Shown here piece by piece: positions 57,936 through 64,000 of a DNA stretch of 64,000 bases. The notes under the pieces were generated by a model. The model ran no database searches and had not been told where the DNA came from. It saw nothing but the letters and a program-made list of their open reading frames with translations. The translations under genes were made by a program, and so were the position numbers. Position 1 is the stretch's first letter. Each line of letters begins with the position of its first letter. Origin of the DNA: Rhynochetos jubatus (taxonomy: Eukaryota > Chordata > Aves > Eurypygiformes > Rhynochetidae); contig CM050650.1 of assembly GCA_027574665.1 (NCBI GenBank), positions 95,887,086-95,951,085 of the forward strand, written 5' to 3'.

Positions 57936-60305
57936 CTGGTGTTTAGCTACGCAAGGGAATAAAGGAACTTTATCATCTTCATTAGCTATGTCCTGAACAA
58001 CATCACAGTCTACAGGGGCAGGGCAAATATGCTATACAATGTGCCTCACAGTCTTTTTGCTCCTGTCATTTAATAAAAGGATTATATGCAAACACTCATC
58101 CTGCCAGAATTTTTAGTTTGCCTTCCAAAATAAGTTAATACATATGGGAGTACAGCATGCAGCCAGGGCCCATCCTGAATGGCAGTTAGGACACAGCCTG
58201 GGTGCACTGCCAGCAGATGGGACTGAAAGTTAGACCTTTCCTTTGTATGCAAACACTTTGTATGGAAAAGGTGTTGCAGGAGTGACGCTTAGTGTAGACA
58301 GATCCCTTTTCCTCATGCATATCAGACCTGCATTTCATCTGCTATTTTAGCACTTGAATTAGTCTATTTTCATGTTTCTGTGTTTCTTCTGCAGGCTCTT
58401 AGCTGACCTCAGCAATTTCTGAATATCATTGTAGAACATTGAACAGGGAAGGAAGAAAACAGCCATTTGATAACATTATTATTATATTAGGTTCTAATTT
58501 CTAAAGAGTTATGGTAGTCCTGTGATTCTTTGCTTTTGTTGGAGTAATATAGGTATCAGGTGTTTCTTGTTGATGGCCTTTTTGGACCTTTATTTTCCTT
58601 TAAATAACTGACATATTTTGTTAAATACTAGTCCTGAACAGAAATTTAATGTTGAAAACCTCACAAAAAATATTCAAATTCCTTCTTCCAAACCCCTCTC
58701 TACAATATTTTCTGTATATACAGATTTTCCCGTCTTCCAATCAAGAAACAAGAATAGTAACTAGTGCTATGAATATTCATGGACATTCCTCTGTTATTTT
58801 AATATATTTTTTATGGAACATCTATTCATTGTACCATGAAGAAGCTGAAACCATGAAAAATGAGAAAGCTTGTAGTGTTGATAAAAACAAAGAAATGACA
58901 ATATGCATGAAAATGAGCAAAATTATTTGAATGACATTTATTTTCCATTTAAAAGTGTGAATGTGAATGTAAAACTTCTTGTAGTAAAGATTTCTGTATG
59001 GACACTTCATGGAAACCTTCTTGATTAAATTGAAGTATTATTTTTAAGTGCTTATTGATGTATTTATAATATATTAAAAGAAATATTTTACTGTTTTGTT
59101 TTGAATTAGTGTTCTGGAAATTCCCCATTCATAACAATTAAAGCCATCTTACCCATAAAGCCATATATGCAACATATCAATGAGTACAGAAAAGCAATAT
59201 TAAGGCTGAAATATAAACAGTTAAAATTGGGAAATGCCAAAATTAAGGCTACTGGTACAATTACAATTTCCCATGTATACAGACACATGATATTGTGTTT
59301 AATTATAAGATGATCTTCTGGAGGAAGGGACATGTTGTCTCTTTTCAAGTTTGCCATCTGTAAAATTACTTTAACCTTGATAATTAGCTCTGTAATGTCT
59401 AATAAATTAGCTGATAATGAAAATATTAATTTTAAAGCTTTATAAAAACTTTGAGAAATTTTAGGTCCAGGCTATGAAGCTCTTGAAGATGAGTCAATTT
59501 TTTTTGAAGGTATTACTTATTCATCTGGAAGGAGTATTTTCACACTTTCAACCATAAGGGAGAGAGTCTTGTCAGGAATCCACCACAATTCCTATTGTAG
59601 GATCAAACCCTGGACCAGGGCATGGAAGGTAGCCATTGGCGTAGAAAGCTGAATGTGGTTTGGGCAATGACACTGTTCAGTGGATAGCTTGGAGGGACTG
59701 TCAAGGCTCATAGAAGAAGCTACAACTGTCTGAATTATATCGTACACACTCCAAGCCCAGTGTCAGACTTCAGGCTCTTGTCACCTTTTTAGCCTCTTTG
59801 TACTTTACCTAGGTTGAGCCTTGTGTCTTTCTAGCTCAGAGTAATAGTACAGATGATCATAATGATATCCTGCTCTGACTGCAGAGGATGTAGAGATAGC
59901 ATCCTTTTTCAAGGAGGGAAGAATCGTCAGTAAACAAAGGTGGCACACTTCAAGTTTAGAATATTTCTGACTTTTCTGTAGAGGTCAAAATTACCTAAAG
60001 ATGGCATGAACATCACCCCTGCAAGGAAAGGCATACAACTTACAATATTTCCTGTAAAAGGTTGTGAATGTTTGAAGTATTCATAATTTTAACATCAGTG
60101 TAATGAAATTTTGAGGTATTTTTTATTGTAAATAATATGAGGGTTTAGTTATGGATAATTAGCCTATTTGGAAAGTTCTCATACTTGCAGTTATTGGGTA
60201 GAAACATAAACTGAAACTAGTAAAAGGAATTATAGTTCTTAAATTTGGTAAGCAACTTGGATAATAAGCTTAAGTGTTCCAATAACATTTTTGTCCCAAT
60301 CCTTA

Positions 60306-60382
60306 AAAAAAAAAAAAACCCACACAAAAATAAACACAAAATAAAACCCAAAAAACCAACCAACCACCAACAAAAAAAAACC
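60306..60382. repeat. A/C-rich simple tract
   Basis: A and C only or nearly so, with aaaaacccacac and ccaaccaaccacc units. Similar tracts occur at 1226-1316. Confidence 0.85.
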
Positions 60383-61639
60383 CCTAACCCTGCTAAAATA
60401 CTTTAGAACAGAAAGACAAGTCTTAAAAAACTAAATTAACAGCAGTGTGAGAGAGAAATATGTTCAAACGTTAACATGTTTAAAAACTCTTCTGTGTCCA
60501 GACTTCTTTCTCTGTGCTCATTCTGGACAGACAGCATACCTAGATTTTTCTTTTGATATAAATTAAGAGGGAAAATGCTGTTATTTTAAAATAAGATATG
60601 TTACAAAGCTTCTCAATTCATACTTATTCTTTTACCCGGAAAGCTGTCATTTCAGTATGTTCACCATCCTGAGGAGCCTTCAGAACATATCAACACATTT
60701 TGGTGTACAGTGTAAGTAGACAGTCCATAAGCTTATAAAATAATGGAAATTATTCATTCTCTCTGATGGAGACCATGTCACTAGCAGCCACGTTTTTTGA
60801 ATTTATGTCTACATATTAAAAAGTATTTGTATTTATTTATTTGTATTACTCATATGTATACTTATGTAACTAAAAAATATTGCAAAATTACTTTGCATCT
60901 GTATAAAATTCCAGATTCAGAAAAATTATAAATATTAATAGTAGAAATTCCATCTGTTGCTCACTAGGGTTTTTTGATTTTTTTAGGATCCTTAGAAAAA
61001 AATAATCTTACACTGGAATTAATGTTTTCCTGTTTTAACAAAAGTAAGTCCTTTTTTCTATTTCAGTAAATCCCCCATGAGGTGTATTCTCTTGCCTTTT
61101 CTTAAACACTTAAGCAAGTGTTTGAATTGTAGTAGTCATTACATGTTTCAATACAAATGGAATGAGGTTAACAGAACTGCTAGAAATACCTCTGTGGTAC
61201 ATTAGAGGCAACAGTGGGTGGTAATAATGACTTATCTGTATGTCACCAGACATCACTTTCTCTCCTTTAGTGGTGACATACTGTTATGGATTGTGGTACT
61301 CTATAGATCAGGAATCTCCTGATGATTCACCTCTAATTGCTGATGTTTCTCTATGCTTTCTTACTTAGCATGTCAAACTTTTTCTTCAGTTGTGAAAGAT
61401 AAATAATACCATAAAAATAACAGTACATTGAATTATTATATAATGAATCTTTATTGGAAACACAACTTTTGGAAACCTCTGGAAAGTACGTATGGATTTA
61501 GTTACTCAAATGGGAGGAAATACAAAGAGACATTAATTGTTTCTGTTACACCATTCAGAATATGTAATCACAGCAAACGCTGAAATAAAAAAGACAATGC
61601 AATATATCTGCTTTGCAAAAAAACCCCACAGTTTTTGAA

Positions 61640-61715
61640 TAATATATAAATGGAATATATAAATATATCATAGCATAATGTAATACAATATAATATAGTA
61701 TAGTATAATGTAATA
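61640..61715. repeat. AT-rich imperfect microsatellite
   Basis: Repeated tataata/tatagtata-like units over about 75 bases. Confidence 0.7.
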
Positions 61716-62227
61716 GGTTATCTGTTAGGAATGTCTCAAACTTCATGAAGCTGAGCATCTCAACTTCATTATGTTGGAATCCAGGGATTAGTTGTTCCTC
61801 TGCTTCACAAAACATCCAGTGCTGAAATATTTACACAGCCCTTGAGGACTTGAATCTACCTGATCAAAGTGAGTGCAAGAGCATGTTACTCGTTCTTCTA
61901 CTCTCTGTCTCATTAATTAATACATGTTAAGTGGAATCTATGAGAAATAGGTTTTTCTCCTTTTAAATCTGATTCATTCCAGAATAATCTTGAAACTATG
62001 GAGTATACTTTACAGAACTTTTGAGATTGAATCCTATCAAAACCAATATAAATTTATAACTTTCCTATCTGTCAGCGAATTTCACACTTTGAACTTGTAG
62101 CTTAAAGGAAAATTATAATGGTTTTAGCAAAGCCATGGTAAATTGCTAAAGTGTGAATTCCTAGACTTCTGTTCTAAAACTTTTTGTGTTTTCAGCTTCA
62201 GTCACTGCAGTATATTGATGATAGAAT

Positions 62228-63262
62228 GTCACAGAATCACTAAGGTTGGAAAAGACGTATGAGATCATCTAGTCCAACCATCAACCCAACACTACCATAC
62301 CCACTAGACCATGTCCTCACGCACCACGTCTACATGCTCCTTGAACACTTCCAGAGATGGTGACTCCACCATTTCCCTGAGCAGCCTGTTCTAATGTCTG
62401 ATCACTCTTTCAGTTAAGTTTTTCCTCATACCTAATCTAAACCTCATGATATAACTTGAGGACATTTCCTCTTGTCCTATCACCAGTTACCTGGGAGAAC
62501 AAGCCAGCACCCACCTCCCTACAACCTCCTTTCAGGTAGCTGTAGAAAGCTGTCAGGTCTCCCCTCAGCCTCCTCTTCTTTAGGCTAAACAAATCTAGGT
62601 CCCTCAGCCCCTCCTCATAAGACTTGTTCTCTAGATCCTTCAACAGCTTTGTGGTCCTTCTCTGTACACACTCCAGCATCTCTATGTGCTTCTTGTAGTG
62701 AGGGGCCCAAAACTGAACACAGTACTTCAGGTGCAGCCTCACCAGTGCCGAGTACAGGGGCACAATCACTTCCCTACTCCTGCTGACCACACTGTTCCTG
62801 ATAAAGGTCAGAATGCTGTTGGCCTTCTTGGCCACCTGGACACACTGCTGACTCATATTCAGCTCAGGTCCTTTTCTGCCTGACAGCTTTTCAGCCACTC
62901 TTTCCCAAGTCTGTAGCACTGCCTGGAGTGGTTGTGACCTAAATGCAGGACCTGGCACCTGGCATAGTTGAACTTCATACAGTTGACGTCAGCCCATCAA
63001 TCCAGCCTGTCCAGGTCCCTCTGCAGGGTTCTCCTAACCTTGAGCAGGTCAACACTCCCACCCTACTTCATGTCATCTTCAAACTTACTGAGGGAGCACT
63101 CAATCGTCTCATCCAGATCATTGATAAATATGTAAACAAGACCGGCCCCAACACTGAGACCTGGGGGACACCACTTGTAACCGGCCACCAACTGGACTTC
63201 ACTCTGTTTACCACAACCCTCTGTGCTCTGCCCTCCAGCTAGTTTTTTATGCAGTGAAGTCT
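62228..63262 (-). mobile_element. CR1 retrotransposon, 5'-truncated, RT motif B to 3' end
   Basis: A minus-strand CR1 of about 1.03 kb. The plus-strand left edge gtcacagaatcactaaggtt and 'catctagtccaaccatc' are the reverse complement of a CR1 3' end. The far end encodes RT motif B ([15 protein letters not shown], with the usual GVPQG changed to GVPQV) and a motif C region reading KFEDDMK rather than FADD. Several frameshifts follow before the long open C-terminal frame. It differs in subfamily from the 18186 and 54394 copies. Confidence 0.92.
62437..62958 (-). pseudogene. CR1 ORF2 C-terminal fragment
   Basis: A minus-strand open frame with CR1 landmarks [74 protein letters not shown] and [11 protein letters not shown], then a premature end. 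The start of this frame (about the first 30 residues) is in a shifted frame relative to true CR1, since the region upstream reads CR1-like only in another frame. Inactive. Confidence 0.85.
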
Positions 63263-63360
63263 TGTGCTGGTTTCAGGCAGGGATGAGATGCTCTCCTGCA
63301 GAGAGCTGTCTGGCCTACCATCTTGTTTCATTCAATGATACATGAAGCTCAGTGGTCAGT
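63263..63360 (+). mobile_element. LTR head fragment, divergent beta subgroup
   Basis: TGTGCTGGTTTCAGGCAGGG and 'ctctcctgcagagagctgtc' match the start of the LTR at 54008. Similarity fades after about 100 bases. It starts exactly where the CR1 at 62228-63262 stops. Confidence 0.65.
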
Positions 63361-64000
63361 TTGCAACGCAGGTTTGCAGCAGTCTGCAAGGTGGGAAAAA
63401 GTGACATGGAATCTTTTGATTAGAAGATACTATTTGAGTGGGAAAGCATTTTGAAGAGAATGAGAAATCTGTGTTTTCTGACATGTAGGAAACTGCTGAT
63501 GATTTTGTTTCCTCAATCAACAGGTAGATAAAGTACTAGCATTTCATTGCAAAATCTAGATTACAAAATATTTGACATTAAAAAAATAAGTCCATTACCC
63601 TACTATCATATCTCTATGCTATTGTAACCTTTAATTTAATATACAATATTTAATTTTATTCACAGTGTGAACACCTGTCATTTCTTTTTGCCAGTTTCAG
63701 TCCTTGCCAAAAAACAAGGATGTTTACACTGGATGAAGAAAACCTATACATAGTTACACTATTGGTAAATAATATAGTTTCAGAAACAGCTTTATTCACA
63801 TTTCTTCATTAGTTATTTTTCACTTGTTCTCTGATTACTTACACCATTTGGTAATTACATAATTCAGAGGAAGATTATTAATCTGAATTAATAATGATGC
63901 AACTAGATTGAGGACTTTCAATCTCTTTAACTTGTCAGGCAAGAAAATGTGGGGTTGTTTTCAGTTGAACTTGCCTTTCCTATTCGTTTTTCTAGCACTT
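63361..64000. other. Unique noncoding stretch
   Basis: AT-rich to the end of the window. Nothing recognised. Confidence 0.5.

Larger units (their letters stand above)
57936..62227. other. AT-rich unique noncoding stretch
   Basis: No gene or mobile element was recognised. It contains an A/C-rich tract at about 60306-60382 and an AT-rich (TATAATA)-like patch at about 61640-61715. Confidence 0.5.

Overview
The window looks like AT-rich, gene-poor nuclear DNA from a bird. The evidence is several CR1 retrotransposon copies, with the avian-type 3' end (ATTCTATG-like tail, 'catctagtccaacccc' on the opposite strand) and CR1-type reverse-transcriptase C-termini, plus many solo LTRs of the kind known from avian endogenous retroviruses. 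The species cannot be told from the sequence. I see no operon, CRISPR array, tRNA, rRNA or complete host gene.

Layout. 1-9.3 kb is AT-rich unique sequence. 9.3-19.7 kb holds two minus-strand CR1 3' ends (9.28-9.91 and 18.19-18.58 kb) and four complete solo LTRs at 11.60, 14.04, 16.64 and 19.10 kb, each with an exact 5-bp target-site duplication. 19.7-37 kb is mostly unique, with one older solo LTR at 27.1 kb and an LTR end at 29.5 kb. 37.3-39.6 kb has three weakly supported coding-exon-like segments on the plus strand whose phases can be made compatible. 39.9-43.4 kb is a dense LTR nest: two LTRs of one family, each split by insertion of another LTR, with target duplications that allow the order of events to be read. 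46.4-47.3 kb carries the two halves of one LTR type in reversed order, followed by a CR1 tail. 50 kb has an LTR-like block, and 52.2 kb a third copy of the 14/19 kb LTR family. 54.0-57.3 kb is a truncated LTR followed by a long but dead plus-strand CR1 (end of ORF1, endonuclease and part of the reverse transcriptase, then a jump to the ORF2 C-terminus). 57.3-57.9 kb is an unclassified repeat. 62.2-63.4 kb is a minus-strand CR1 abutted by an LTR head.

For reference I use three working names for the LTR groups: alpha (head TGTCTGGCTGAGATGG, tail CAACCCACCACA), beta (head TGTGCTGG, tail GGAGTTAAACCACGACA) and gamma (head TGTCTTAGCTTTGCACC). The names are mine, not database names. No gag, pol or env reading frame was seen, so the LTRs look solo. 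The interest of the window lies in the mobile-element history and in a few exon-like segments. I did not find a convincing undescribed functional system.
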